64,000 nucleotides of DNA from an uncultured Methanomethylovorans sp. (GCF_963678545.1 NZ_OY782870.1:992001-1056000), one strand, 5' to 3'. Shown: positions 35,786-45,904, counted from the first letter of the stretch. The notes: generated from the letters alone by a model not told the origin. Made by a program: numbers and translations.

Positions 35786-37123
35786 ATGAAGATACTCTGT
35801 GCATATAACGCTAACATTGATGCTTTGTATTCTATTACAGGGCCAGAAGTATCTGCTATGCTTACTTCTAAGGATGCAGCAGAGGTTTTGGCAAAAGTAA
35901 CAAATCCTCCCGGTGTCATAAATTCCATGCCCGATTTCCTTGCAGGCCTTCTCCTTTGCATGAAAGAGGGCACAGGTGCAGAGTGGCTTATTCACGAACC
36001 TGAAATCTTTAAACATCTTAAGGATCGTTTCCTCCTTAGTTCAAAATTGAGAATGGGGGGAAATATGGGGATAATGGCAAATGTGCTCTCTGAGATGGGT
36101 GCAGAGCTAGTAATTCCCAATGTTGTGAAACCTACAGCGAGGCAGCTATCCTTTTTCTCCAAAAAGGCAATTCATATTCCAGGATTTGACTCCTGTTCCA
36201 AGGAAACAAGTTGTGAATCTGATGAACCTATACATTTCGTGTTCGATTTCAAAAAAGGAGAGTATGTGGAGTTTGAAGATATCAGTTTCACAGTTCCAAG
36301 GGAAAACCGCTTCATAGCTACCTATGACATTATGAACATCTCTCTTTTTGTCAATCCCTTTTTTGAGGAATATGCCATCAGGCACGCAGCTGAGATGGAT
36401 GGTCTCTTGATCTCAGGCTTTCACATGATGCTTGAGAATTACTCTGATGGCTCTACTTATATGGACAAGCTTGACAAAGTTCTGGGACAATTGGAAACGT
36501 GGTGGTCCATAAACAATGATTTATCGATACACGTTGAATTTGGTCACTTTACTAATAAGAATATGGCTTTACATGTGTTTTCCCGCCTATCTTCTATTGT
36601 AGGTTCTATCGGCATGAATGAAGATGAGCTTGCAATGTTAACTTCTATGCATGAAGTGAACGCAGCCAAAATATTGCAGATGGATGTTTTTTCCATAATA
36701 GAGGCCGCAAAGCGTAGTTTATTAGTTAGTGATCTTCGGAAAATGATAGTTCACACCCGGGAATATGTTTTAAGCATATCTCGGCAGACAGATCTTGCTG
36801 GGGAATCACAGATTGAAGCTATGAGTTTTGGTGTTGCATGTGCTGGAATTTTTGCGTCAACTGGCCAGCTTCATGACCGAAATACACTATATTCTATGTC
36901 TTCCACTCTTAAAGAGAGCGATTTTGGCCGTGCTCAGACAGAGAAATTCATTAATGCAATATCAGCGGTTCGTTTTGGTCGTGGTGCTGCTGGTATATAT
37001 GATGGTTATCAGGTTTGTATAATCCCCACTCTGCTTAGTGATAACCCGATTTCTACAGTAGGTCTTGGCGATACTGTAACAGCTTCAATGTTCCTAAGGG
37101 AGCTGGAGCTGCGGCAGAAGTGA
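35786..37123 (+). CDS. Second ADP-dependent sugar-kinase paralogue
   Basis: 445 residues, homologous to its upstream neighbour: CAYNANIDALYSI, RMGGNMGIMANVL and GLGDTVTASMF (D429) match the same sites. It is shorter and lacks the first ~20 residues of the neighbour. Since the catalytic Asp and glycine loop remain, it is probably active, perhaps on a different sugar or nucleoside. A duplication followed by specialisation is the likely history. Substrate cannot be assigned. Confidence 0.8.
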   Translation: MKILCAYNANIDALYSITGPEVSAMLTSKDAAEVLAKVTNPPGVINSMPDFLAGLLLCMKEGTGAEWLIHEPEIFKHLKDRFLLSSKLRMGGNMGIMANVLSEMGAELVIPNVVKPTARQLSFFSKKAIHIPGFDSCSKETSCESDEPIHFVFDFKKGEYVEFEDISFTVPRENRFIATYDIMNISLFVNPFFEEYAIRHAAEMDGLLISGFHMMLENYSDGSTYMDKLDKVLGQLETWWSINNDLSIHVEFGHFTNKNMALHVFSRLSSIVGSIGMNEDELAMLTSMHEVNAAKILQMDVFSIIEAAKRSLLVSDLRKMIVHTREYVLSISRQTDLAGESQIEAMSFGVACAGIFASTGQLHDRNTLYSMSSTLKESDFGRAQTEKFINAISAVRFGRGAAGIYDGYQVCIIPTLLSDNPISTVGLGDTVTASMFLRELELRQK

Positions 37124-37131
37124 GGTTAAAA

Positions 37132-37971
37132 ATGTATACTATGCAGTGTGGCAATTTCAATCTGGATTATACCCTGGATTGCGGTCAGGTTTTCAGATGG
37201 GACAAAATTGGCGATGTATGGATCGGTGTTGTGCATGGGGATGTGGTGCGTGCCTGGCAGGACTTGCAAACAGGTGTAGTACACATTGATTCCAGGCTGT
37301 CAGAGGATTTTTTCCGTAATTATTTCCGCTTTGATGATGACCTTGGAGGTATACTAGAAACTGTGAATAAGGATAAATATATGGATGAGGCAATTCGCGG
37401 TTATAGGGGGATGCGCCTCATCAGGCAAGACCCATGGGAATGCTTAATATCATATATTCTTGCCACAGCCTGGAGTATTCCCAATATTAAGAATGGTATT
37501 TCCAAGATATCGCGCATTTTTGGTGAAGAAATTACTGAGGGCTATTACAGTTTTCCAAAACCCAGTGCTTTAGCAATTGCATGTGATTCTGACCTGTGTG
37601 ACTGCAGGTTGGGTTTCAGGACTAATCGTATACGTAAGGCAGCAGCACAGGTAGTTGACGGTGACATCAATCTTGATGAGATTTTTGAGTTTGATTATGA
37701 AGCCGCCAAAAAGAAGCTCATGGTACTGGATGGAATAGGTGAAAAAGTGGCAGATTGCATACTTCTCTTCGCCTTCGAGAAAATGGAAGCTTTCCCAGTG
37801 GATACACATGTCGAAAAAGTAATTAGAGCCTATTATGGGAATCATAAGTTCTTCGAGAATGGTCTGACCAAAACTAAAATAGGAACATGGGGCAGGCTGT
37901 ACTTCGGAAAGTACTGTGGCTATGCGCAGCAATATTTATTCTATCAGAAACGGCTTGAAGGCCTAAAGTGA
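37132..37971 (+). CDS. ogg: OGG1-family 8-oxoguanine DNA glycosylase/lyase
   Basis: 279 residues. An N-terminal beta domain (LDYTLDCGQVFRW) is followed by a helix-hairpin-helix-GPD core in which GIGEKVADC supplies the catalytic lysine (K205) and FPVDTHV the aspartate (D224). It excises 8-oxoguanine and nicks the strand. The ATG at 37132, 5 nt after GAGGT, is preferred to the GTG at 37120 that overlaps the kinase stop. Confidence 0.9.
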   Translation: MYTMQCGNFNLDYTLDCGQVFRWDKIGDVWIGVVHGDVVRAWQDLQTGVVHIDSRLSEDFFRNYFRFDDDLGGILETVNKDKYMDEAIRGYRGMRLIRQDPWECLISYILATAWSIPNIKNGISKISRIFGEEITEGYYSFPKPSALAIACDSDLCDCRLGFRTNRIRKAAAQVVDGDINLDEIFEFDYEAAKKKLMVLDGIGEKVADCILLFAFEKMEAFPVDTHVEKVIRAYYGNHKFFENGLTKTKIGTWGRLYFGKYCGYAQQYLFYQKRLEGLK

Positions 37972-37991
37972 TCAGAGAGGTTAAAAAAGAG

Positions 37992-38010
37992 ATGCTGTAG
38001 GATACAGCAT
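37992..38010 (-). terminator. Hairpin terminator for the 38.1-38.7 kb gene
   Basis: ATGCTGTA and TACAGCAT (37992-37999 and 38003-38010) pair perfectly around GGA. On the minus strand the stem is followed by CTCTTTTTTAA, so it reads as a terminator of the convergent PGF-CTERM gene. Confidence 0.55.
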
Positions 38011-38045
38011 GGATATATTTAGAATTGTCTAATTTGATGTAAATT

Positions 38046-38064
38046 CCTTGTATAATATACAAGG
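38046..38064 (+). terminator. Hairpin terminator for ogg
   Basis: CCTTGTAT and ATACAAGG (38046-38053 and 38057-38064) pair perfectly. On the plus strand TTAATGGCTCTATTTTATTTT follows in the next 21 bases. Together with 37992-38010 it forms a crossed pair of terminators between convergent genes. Confidence 0.45.
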
Positions 38065-38078
38065 TTAATGGCTCTATT

Positions 38079-38678
38079 TTATTTTCTCCCTAGGCATCTA
38101 TGTCCTAATGCAAAAAGTCCTATAATAAAAACGGCCAAGCCAAATCCAAATCCTGGGGTCTTTTCTGGCTGTGTTTTGTTCATACTATTATTTTCTTCAG
38201 TTGTAGCAGAACTATTGTTCACAACAGGAGCAGCTACGGTTCTTATATTTTTTACTTCCTTTAAAGAGGCAAGCTCTTCCAGCTTGTTTACACTCACCCA
38301 TGCAACAGCTACTGAATTATCCTCATCTCTATCGGTAATTTCCTTTACTATAGGTTCTATGACGTTGGTGCTGTTGCCTTTGTAAAGATTGATATACACA
38401 TACACAAGATCTTCACTATCTGAATTTACAACAGCTCCGTTCGTTGCAACCGATTTTGTTGCCTTCACGAGATCAAGCAGATCTGTACTCAACTTGCTTT
38501 CAGCCTCTGTCATATTAGATTTGTCCACCTGATCTGGTATCTGAGAAGTTACTTCATTTTCAAGTGTTCTATTTGCATCTTCTGCTGCGGCTGATGAACC
38601 ACAAGCAACAAAAGCTGATACAGAAAGTATCATAAACACAACACATATCCTGTGGATCTGATTCTTTTTTCTCGTCAT
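38079..38678 (-). CDS. Small exported PGF-CTERM protein
   Basis: 199 residues. A signal peptide (basic start, then VVFMILSVSAFVA) is followed by an acidic, Asn/Thr-rich ectodomain with several N-glycosylation sequons (NRT, NMT, NST, NNSS). The C-terminus TPGFGFGLAVFIIGLFAL plus Arg/Lys is a PGF-CTERM signal, processed by archaeosortase A with lipid attachment. A repeat-like alpha/beta segment (VYVYINLYKG to NKLEELASLKEVKNIR) has no known function to me. It lies just downstream of the giant surface protein and shares its anchor type. Confidence 0.85.
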   Translation of the reverse strand: MTRKKNQIHRICVVFMILSVSAFVACGSSAAAEDANRTLENEVTSQIPDQVDKSNMTEAESKLSTDLLDLVKATKSVATNGAVVNSDSEDLVYVYINLYKGNSTNVIEPIVKEITDRDEDNSVAVAWVSVNKLEELASLKEVKNIRTVAAPVVNNSSATTEENNSMNKTQPEKTPGFGFGLAVFIIGLFALGHRCLGRK

Positions 38679-38927
38679 AATAATTCCTCAATTTGTGCAT
38701 ATTTTCAATTTTTTTCTTTCTAATCTCTATATACTACAAGTATAGTACTCGGCTATATCCTTTTTGATAATGCTTTATTAATTGCAGTAACAGCCAAGCC
38801 TTCATATTAAAATAACTAAAAATACACAAAAATAGCTGAAAATAAAATTGAAATTGAGAGATGATAGTAACTTTATCTCTCTCAATATTCTAAGTCCCTA
38901 TATAGTCAGTATAGGGGCTAAAAAATA

Positions 38928-41900
38928 TCAGTTTTGCTTTCTCTTCAGATTGGCATATCCTACAGCAACTATCCCAATCATAAGAATAGTCATGTAGGAT
39001 CCAAATCCTGGAGTCTCTTCTGGCTGTGTTTCTGCAGCTGCATCTGTCTGAGCAGGAGTTGTACCCGCTTCATCGGTTATAGAAGGTGCAATTTCTCTTT
39101 CCGCAGTTATGGAGAACTGCGAAAATCCAGGGGTCTGAGCTTCGAACACTGCATAGCTTGTTGTGTTGCTTTCTAAAGTAGTCGGCAATATTTGCCATCC
39201 TGTGCCATCATACCTCTGCAACTTCACATTTTCCGCGCTTACTCCCATTTCCTCGATCCAGGAGTTTTCAACTTTGAACTTTATTGTGGCATCTTTTATG
39301 TTATCTGCAGTGGCAAAACCGGCCTTACCAACCCAGATGTTTACATACTTGTATAGTAGTCCTTCAGGTGTGGCATTTACAGTTTTGGACCGGTTGTTCA
39401 AAGTCTCGACAGTGGCTGTTACGTCTCCTGAGTTCTTGAGAGAATAGAAGCTAATCGACTGTATAGGATTACCTTCTTTTGAAAACTCATAGGTTATATT
39501 GGCATTTATGGCCAAATATTTGCTCTCAGCATCTTTTACTGCTAAATTGGAGAAGTCTTCTGTACTGGCAGAACCACCGCTTCCACCGCTACTGCTACTA
39601 CTACTACTCTTACTTGAAGAACTTCCTCCGCTACTGCTGCCACTATTGCTGCTACTTGATGAGCCTGTATTCAGAATAACGCTTACTGCTTCTCCTGCTA
39701 CTCCATCTTTATTGTACGGGATCAGAGTATAATTATAGGCTGTAGAGCTTGCCAGATTACTATCGGTATATGATGTCGACCCGCTAACATTACCGACAAT
39801 GACGTTATTCCTATATATTGCAACAGTTGTTATGTCAAGGGAATTTGTCCAAGTCAATGTAATAGCGCTGGAACTGATATTTTTCCCTATAAGTCCCGAG
39901 ATCGTTGGAGGTACCGTAGATGTTGTACCTTCTGATGCTAGAGTTTTTGCTGAATCGTTAACCCAATTAGAATTAATATTTCCAGACATGTCTACAGTTC
40001 TGGTACTTATAGTATGTGTGGTTCCTTCAGCAAGTCCCGTTAAGTTATAGTGGGTATCACTTGAATTTCCAGCAAATTCATTGTCTAAATAGACAATTAC
40101 ATGGCTGAAGTCTGCACTAGCTGGTTTTGTCCATGTCCAGTTAATCCAGCTTGATCCAACACTTTCTTCTTCAAGATCAGTAACACTCTCTGGTGCTATT
40201 GTGTCTGTTGGGAGTAATGTCTGCGCTGAATCGCTCACCCAGGTATTATTGCTTCCTCCTGAAGTAAACACAGTTTTGATACTTATGGTATGTACTGTAC
40301 CCTCGGATAATCCTGTAAAGTTGTAGTAATCCTTAGATGTATTTCCAACAAAATTTCCATCGATATTCACTATTACATGGCTGAAGTCTGTGCTAGTTGG
40401 ATTTGTCCATGTCCAGTTAATCCAATTTGTGCTAACTCCAGTTTCTTTGAGATTTGTTATCGATGTTGATGATGCGGTTTTATCTGATTCTTCCATATGA
40501 AGTATTGTAAGTCCCTTCTCTCCATTGGCTACATAGATATAGTCAACTGCTACTGCAACAGAGTTACCAACAATGCTGTAAGTTCCTGCAAGGGTTGGAG
40601 AGGCTGAGTCGGTGATGTCCAGAATTACTAGACCACTGTCAGTTGTTACATAGGCATAATCTCCTGAGATCACAACGTCAGAAGCGCTAATACCATCATA
40701 ACCACCAGCTAATTTTGGAGATGAAGGATTACTAACATCTAGAATCACAATACCATTAGCACCATTGGCTACATAGGCATAGTTTCCTGATATAGCAATA
40801 TTACCATCAACATCATAACTACCCTCTATTTTAGGTGATGAAGGGTTGGTGGCATTTAGAACTACAAACCCGTCTCCTTCAGCGTAGATATAAGCATAAT
40901 CTCCTGATGCAGCAATGTCTTTTGCTGATACGGAAATAGAACCCACAACATTTGGGGATGAAGGATTGCTCATATCTACATTCACTATATCTACTACATC
41001 ATAATTAGCTATGTAGGCATAATTATCTGCAACAGCAGTACTATAGCTGTCTGGATCAAAACTCCACACTCCATTCATGGCAGGTGATGATGGATTACTA
41101 ACATCTACAATGTGCAGAGCATTTATGTTCGAGAACCAATGAGTGTCAAGGTAGGCATAATCTCCTAAAACTTCTACCTTGTATGCATCATCCGAAATGT
41201 CGTAGCTTCCTGTAAAAGTTGGTGAGCTTTGATCACTAATATCTGCAATTACAAGACCATTACCACTTTCAGCTAGATAGGCATAGTTACCTGATACAGC
41301 AACATCAAATACGCTCCCAGCATTATCATATTTATTCGCAAGTTGTGGAGAATTCGGGTTACTAACATCAATTTTCATGAAGCCGCCATAATCATCGGCT
41401 ATATAGGCATAATTGCCTGATACTGTAATACTATTCATTGATTCCTTATCATCGCCGAAATAAGTACCCATGTAAACTGGTGCTGTGGTATTGCTTATGT
41501 CTACAATCTCAAGCATATCGTGATATTCATCTGCTAAATATACTGTAGTGAGCAGATATGCATAATTGCCTGATATTGCAACATTTTCTATTGTTCCATA
41601 ATCCGAAAAATATTCACTTACAAAAGTTGGTGAAGAAGGATCAGCTATATTATCTATATTAAGGGAGCCATTTATAGTATATGTATAATTGCCTGATGTC
41701 ACAACATCAGAAATACTTCCACTAATAGTACCCTCTACTTTTGGGGATGAAGGATCTGTAATATTTAAAATAATAAGACCTTCAGATACGTCGGACATGT
41801 ATGCATAGTTGCCTTCTACATCAACAATACTCCTATAGCCATAAGTATCATAACTTCCTACAACGGTTGGGGAAGCAGAATTAGTTACATCCACAATCTC

Positions 41901-42347
41901 AAGTGTATTGTAGTATTCATCGCCTGAATATACTCTAGTAACTACATAGGCATAATTATCTGATACTACTACTTCCTGCGGAGAACCATTAATAGCAAAG
42001 GTGTTCAGAATATTTAGTGATGAGGGGTTGCTGACATCTATGATCACAAGACCATTGTCATTTGCAACATATGCATAATTACTCGCTACAGCAACACTTC
42101 TTACAACTGATGAGGTAGTTATTCTTCCTTTTTCTATTGATTTATCATCATCAGTTATGTCCATTATGACAAGGTCTTGTCCCTGTCCTAGATATGCATA
42201 ATCTCCGACTACTTCAATGTCGTATGCATTTCCTCCAAAGTGGCTAACATATTCTACATTCAAAGGATCAGCAGACCCAATCCCCATTGTTACAATCGTA
42301 AGCAATACGAGTCCAAAACAAAATAATTTATTAGATTTGATTTGCAT
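38928..42347 (-). CDS. Large surface protein: LVIVD-like repeats, Fn3 domains, PGF-CTERM anchor
   Basis: 1139 residues. Signal peptide (LFCFGLVLLTIVTMGIGSA). Residues ~30-625 are about 13 repeats of the pattern V..SGNYAYVAN..GL.I.D.S.PSSP, the LVIVD type expected to build beta propellers. Three fibronectin-III-like domains follow (about 630-880), the first two nearly duplicated (NWINWTW and SWINWTW). Then come a Ser/Gly-rich linker, a PGF-pre-PGF domain (about 945-1080) and TPGFGSYMTILMIGIVAVGY as PGF-CTERM signal. Many N-glycosylation sequons. Located on the cell surface, probably adhesive or structural. Confidence 0.88.
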   Translation of the reverse strand: MQIKSNKLFCFGLVLLTIVTMGIGSADPLNVEYVSHFGGNAYDIEVVGDYAYLGQGQDLVIMDITDDDKSIEKGRITTSSVVRSVAVASNYAYVANDNGLVIIDVSNPSSLNILNTFAINGSPQEVVVSDNYAYVVTRVYSGDEYYNTLEIVDVTNSASPTVVGSYDTYGYRSIVDVEGNYAYMSDVSEGLIILNITDPSSPKVEGTISGSISDVVTSGNYTYTINGSLNIDNIADPSSPTFVSEYFSDYGTIENVAISGNYAYLLTTVYLADEYHDMLEIVDISNTTAPVYMGTYFGDDKESMNSITVSGNYAYIADDYGGFMKIDVSNPNSPQLANKYDNAGSVFDVAVSGNYAYLAESGNGLVIADISDQSSPTFTGSYDISDDAYKVEVLGDYAYLDTHWFSNINALHIVDVSNPSSPAMNGVWSFDPDSYSTAVADNYAYIANYDVVDIVNVDMSNPSSPNVVGSISVSAKDIAASGDYAYIYAEGDGFVVLNATNPSSPKIEGSYDVDGNIAISGNYAYVANGANGIVILDVSNPSSPKLAGGYDGISASDVVISGDYAYVTTDSGLVILDITDSASPTLAGTYSIVGNSVAVAVDYIYVANGEKGLTILHMEESDKTASSTSITNLKETGVSTNWINWTWTNPTSTDFSHVIVNIDGNFVGNTSKDYYNFTGLSEGTVHTISIKTVFTSGGSNNTWVSDSAQTLLPTDTIAPESVTDLEEESVGSSWINWTWTKPASADFSHVIVYLDNEFAGNSSDTHYNLTGLAEGTTHTISTRTVDMSGNINSNWVNDSAKTLASEGTTSTVPPTISGLIGKNISSSAITLTWTNSLDITTVAIYRNNVIVGNVSGSTSYTDSNLASSTAYNYTLIPYNKDGVAGEAVSVILNTGSSSSSNSGSSSGGSSSSKSSSSSSSGGSGGSASTEDFSNLAVKDAESKYLAINANITYEFSKEGNPIQSISFYSLKNSGDVTATVETLNNRSKTVNATPEGLLYKYVNIWVGKAGFATADNIKDATIKFKVENSWIEEMGVSAENVKLQRYDGTGWQILPTTLESNTTSYAVFEAQTPGFSQFSITAEREIAPSITDEAGTTPAQTDAAAETQPEETPGFGSYMTILMIGIVAVGYANLKRKQN

Positions 42348-42897
42348 TTATATCACCCACTCTTTATTTTAGAGCGGATTATTAGGTACTTTTTATGATG
42401 ATACTTTATATCAGTGAGTAATAGATAAAACAACTATTTAAACTTAGTTAATAACTCTATGTAAAAGTTATATATATTTTCGTAGTATACGTTTTTATTT
42501 TAACTTACGTATCATCTGAAGGCATTTTTCAATATTTCTATGATTCTAACATCCCCATTCTCTCTCCTTCATAAGGATTATAGGTATAGTGTAGAGTAAT
42601 TACTTTCTATACCTTATCTATAATACTCATACCACAAATAGGCAACCCTCGTGCGATTGCATCTTATTAGTTGCGCAATTATCATAGCTATTAAAACGCG
42701 GCAATATGGTTAGGTAATATATAAACGCACGTAATAATATCTCAAGTAATATATTTACTTAGTATGTGTGATTGTATTCAAATTCATTATGGTTGGTAAT
42801 TCAATCCTCAAAGGAAAAAAATAGTAAGGACAGTTTTCGAGGATAAAAAGCAGGTTAGTTACAAAAGTCAAGTTTGTAACCGGTCTATACATCTTTT
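42348..42897. other. 550-bp gene-free spacer upstream of the giant surface-protein gene
   Basis: AT-rich with no credible ORF. TATA-like runs occur near 42467-42476 (TTATATATAT) and 42716-42724 (AATATATAA), and the minus-strand promoter of the surface protein should lie near 42400. Nothing else recognisable. Confidence 0.4.
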
Positions 42898-43095
42898 TTA
42901 TTCCCCATTTACTGCAACTAAGGACAGTCCCAGATCCTTTTCGGCTTGTAGAAGGAGTTTTAGTTCTTCTTCCGTGAGGTTCGCATAATCTATGTCCATA
43001 CTTGAAAAAGCCAGAAGTGTCACACCCATTCTCTCTTCCAGTTCTCTTATTGCCTTCATTTGTTTATCCTTTAGTGAAGAAAATGCCCATAACAT
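42898..43095 (-). CDS. Small hypothetical protein with strong ribosome-binding site
   Basis: 65 residues, mostly helical: LWAFSSLKDKQMKAIRELEE, then EEELKLLLQAEKDLGLSL. The ATG at 43095 lies 7 nt after GGAGGT, one of the best sites in the window, which is the main reason to accept it. No Cys, no membrane helix. Charged helices suggest a small binding protein. Function unknown. Confidence 0.65.
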   Translation of the reverse strand: MLWAFSSLKDKQMKAIRELEERMGVTLLAFSSMDIDYANLTEEELKLLLQAEKDLGLSLVAVNGE

Positions 43096-43198
43096 AATTC
43101 TTACCTCCTATATACTGGCATTATGCTATTCAATATTAAAGTGATGGTAGTGCTTGAAAGTCTCGGTTTAGCACACGATCTCTCCATAAGATGAAATT

Positions 43199-44560
43199 TC
43201 ATGCACCAGGCCAATTCCTCAAAAACAATTTAAAATCTCTGTCCGCAATGCCATGTATTTCTTTATTCACAAGGATTTCAAATCCATTTTTTACTGCATA
43301 ACTAACCTGTTTGCCCATGGAGCACGAAGTTAGTCTATCTTTCAAAAGCGAATGTACATCAGGATATTTTCGGGGTACTTCTACCACGTAGGCACCATTT
43401 TCAATATAGAAAGCAAAAACATCTTCAGCATTCTCATATTTGTCTTTGAAGCTCTCTGCATGTTTATGGACCCACACGGGTGGACCCCTGTGCTTGCGCA
43501 AGGCAGGAAGAGTGGCAAACATAAGCTCCAGTAATATTACTGTTCTTTGCCCTGACCATGATCCTTTATTAAGGACCTTGTATTCATGTTCCTCCAGTAA
43601 TGAAACAACTGCAAGTTCCATCTTATACAATTGTGGATATAGTACATCTTCCACTACATCAGGTGTTTCAAATGCGATAGCAATAAAATCTGTTCCACGT
43701 GATTTAAGTCTTTGAAGTAATTCGATGTCATTCATTGGTGCCAGAGATTTAGGGAAAAAGAAATCCAATGTAGGTGAAAGTACAAATTTTCTGCATGAAT
43801 CAATGAACCTACAGAATTTGTCCAGTGAAAGGGCAGCAGCAACATTACGTTTCGGGTCAGTAGGATCTACTACAACGAGTGGTTCAGCATGTTGCATATT
43901 GCTATGTGAGTTCAGATCTATATATGTCCCAGGCTGCCACTCACAAGCTGACGCGATAACATTGTCAAACGAACCATATTTAATCACGAGCAGTTCTGTA
44001 AGATATCCAGAGAAGCCCTGTGTTCGCAGTTCTGAACCATAGATCCCTACTCCTTTCATGAACTGTTTTAGTAGCAACACTTCCTGTTCAATTCCATGGA
44101 TATTATTTTTAACAAATTCATTATGGAAGGGTGTTCTGTCAACTGCAGACCTGATGCAAGCAGCTGATTCAACCCTGAAACAGGGAACGATGTCCACATC
44201 GAATCCTCTATATCTCATATTTATATAGGGGTGTTCAGCATACCGTTCTTCAAAGCTTTCCGATTCTTCAGCTATCTTTCTAGCAATGGACAACCCATTT
44301 TTTTCAAGGTCATCCCGGCTGGCATCCCTTGGAAACATAATGAATATATCCAAGTCATGTGTGCCGGATATCCATGTATTCCTGGCAGCAGAACCCACAA
44401 GGTTTCCGGACACCTCTTTCAAACCCATTGAGCAGGCTATACGCTCTACCTTTTTTACAAGCAGTTCTGCTATATCTTTCAGGTAAGCTCTTTCTTCGGG
44501 TTTTGGGCTTATCCTTTCAAGAACGTCTTCTTTCAATCCTTTAAGTACATCGTTTTCCAT
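43199..44560 (-). CDS. cca: CCA-adding tRNA nucleotidyltransferase (class I, archaeal)
   Basis: 453 residues. The nucleotidyltransferase motif GSAARNTWISGTHDLDIFI carries the Gly-Ser and the paired Asp metal ligands; a third carboxylate is in FDVDIVP. It builds or repairs the 3' CCA of tRNA without a template. The ATG at 44560 is chosen; a GTG at 44569 is an alternative, and neither has an obvious ribosome-binding site. Usual archaeal length (~440-460). Confidence 0.94.
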   Translation of the reverse strand: MENDVLKGLKEDVLERISPKPEERAYLKDIAELLVKKVERIACSMGLKEVSGNLVGSAARNTWISGTHDLDIFIMFPRDASRDDLEKNGLSIARKIAEESESFEERYAEHPYINMRYRGFDVDIVPCFRVESAACIRSAVDRTPFHNEFVKNNIHGIEQEVLLLKQFMKGVGIYGSELRTQGFSGYLTELLVIKYGSFDNVIASACEWQPGTYIDLNSHSNMQHAEPLVVVDPTDPKRNVAAALSLDKFCRFIDSCRKFVLSPTLDFFFPKSLAPMNDIELLQRLKSRGTDFIAIAFETPDVVEDVLYPQLYKMELAVVSLLEEHEYKVLNKGSWSGQRTVILLELMFATLPALRKHRGPPVWVHKHAESFKDKYENAEDVFAFYIENGAYVVEVPRKYPDVHSLLKDRLTSCSMGKQVSYAVKNGFEILVNKEIHGIADRDFKLFLRNWPGA

Positions 44561-44759
44561 AAAAGCCACTTTGTATTCTGTGGGGCTGCTTATGTTGTTC
44601 TTGATATTATAATTTATGGAGTGGTGACAATTATGATTGTATTGCTATTTTCTGCCACTCGAACTATCTCAAGGACAATGAGGTGGCATACAAAAATGTT
44701 ATAGTAATTATTTTGCCTGCCTCTTTACTTTAAGACTTAAATTGCTTTAGAACTAATTT

Positions 44760-45890
44760 TTAGACTAGTCCGATATTCTCTTTCTTAATCACATGGTTGT
44801 AATTCTTATATCCAAGGATTTCTGCTATCTGGTTAGTATGCTGACCCTTAATCTTTGATAATTCACTTGATGAGTAATCAGTGATACCTTTTGCAAAGAC
44901 TTCTCCATTGGATTTTATTTCGATGACGTCTCCTCTTCTAAAATCTCCGCTAACACTGGTTATACCAGAAGGTAAGAGGCTCATGCTATTTTTAATAGCT
45001 GCCTTTGCACCCCCATCAACTTCCACAGATCCACATGATTTTGATAATAATATCCAACGTATCCGGTTCTTTGGTGCTTCTTTGTTAGCCATAAACAGCG
45101 TACCCAATTCTTCACCATTCAACAATCTTAGAATTATATCTTTTTCTTTGCTGTTGGCTATGATTGTGTGACAACCAGCAAGGCTACAGATCTTTGCAGC
45201 TGTTATTTTCGTTCTCATGCCACCTACACCTTTAAGGCTTGTAGGCTTTCCTCCATAGCTTTCTACTTTAGGGTTTATCTCTTCCACTAAGTGAAGCAAC
45301 TTGGCACCATGGTTAGTATGTGGGTTCTTATCATAGAGTCCATCAATATCAGAAAGTATTATTAAAAGGTCAGCTTCTGTCTTACTGGCAACCATAGCAG
45401 AGAGCTTGTCGTTGTCGCCAAAAGTAGCTTCAATTTCATGCACACATATAGGGTCATTTTCATTGATGATGGGGATAACACCATAACTAAGAAGGGTGTG
45501 CATGCTGTTCCTGAGGTTCAGGTATGTAAGGCGGTTAGAAAATGATTCATATGTAAGGAGCAATTGGGCGACTTTAAGTCCATATTTATTGAAGGCTTTA
45601 CTCCATTCCTGCATAAGCATACTCTGTCCAACTGCTGCAGCAGCTTGTCTTACAGGAATTTCCCTTGGTTTTGAATCGAGATCAAGGACGTCTACTCCCA
45701 GTCCAATGGAACCGGAGCTTACAATTACTACTTTCTTTCCAGCTTTATGAAGTGTAGAAACCTGTGAAGCTATGGAGTCCAGAAAAGTAGAGCTTAGTTT
45801 CCCTTCATTTTGATTTATGGATGTGGTTCCTATTTTCACGACTATCTTGTTTATATCGCCTAAAAGCTCTTTTCTAGTGCTCAAGAACAT
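44760..45890 (-). CDS. proB: Glutamate 5-kinase
   Basis: 376 residues. An amino-acid-kinase domain (VVKIGTTSINQN, VSSGSIGLG, NENDPICVHE) and a C-terminal PUA domain (SVEVDGGAKAAI to FRRGDVIEIKS). Phosphorylates glutamate in the first step of proline synthesis; the kinase domain is the usual site of proline feedback. It lies 14 bp after proA on the same strand, so proA-proB form an operon. Confidence 0.95.
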   Translation of the reverse strand: MFLSTRKELLGDINKIVVKIGTTSINQNEGKLSSTFLDSIASQVSTLHKAGKKVVIVSSGSIGLGVDVLDLDSKPREIPVRQAAAAVGQSMLMQEWSKAFNKYGLKVAQLLLTYESFSNRLTYLNLRNSMHTLLSYGVIPIINENDPICVHEIEATFGDNDKLSAMVASKTEADLLIILSDIDGLYDKNPHTNHGAKLLHLVEEINPKVESYGGKPTSLKGVGGMRTKITAAKICSLAGCHTIIANSKEKDIILRLLNGEELGTLFMANKEAPKNRIRWILLSKSCGSVEVDGGAKAAIKNSMSLLPSGITSVSGDFRRGDVIEIKSNGEVFAKGITDYSSSELSKIKGQHTNQIAEILGYKNYNHVIKKENIGLV

Positions 45891-45904
45891 TGCCTCTGGG
45901 TATT

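Noticed and set aside
39163..40050. Plus-strand hydrophobic ORFs opposite the giant surface protein
   Set aside because: Generated by Ser/Gly repeats read in antisense; low complexity and no start signals.
40480..42340. CRISPR-like periodic repeats
   Set aside because: The periodicity is degenerate coding repeats of the LVIVD type with a continuous reading frame, not direct repeats with spacers.
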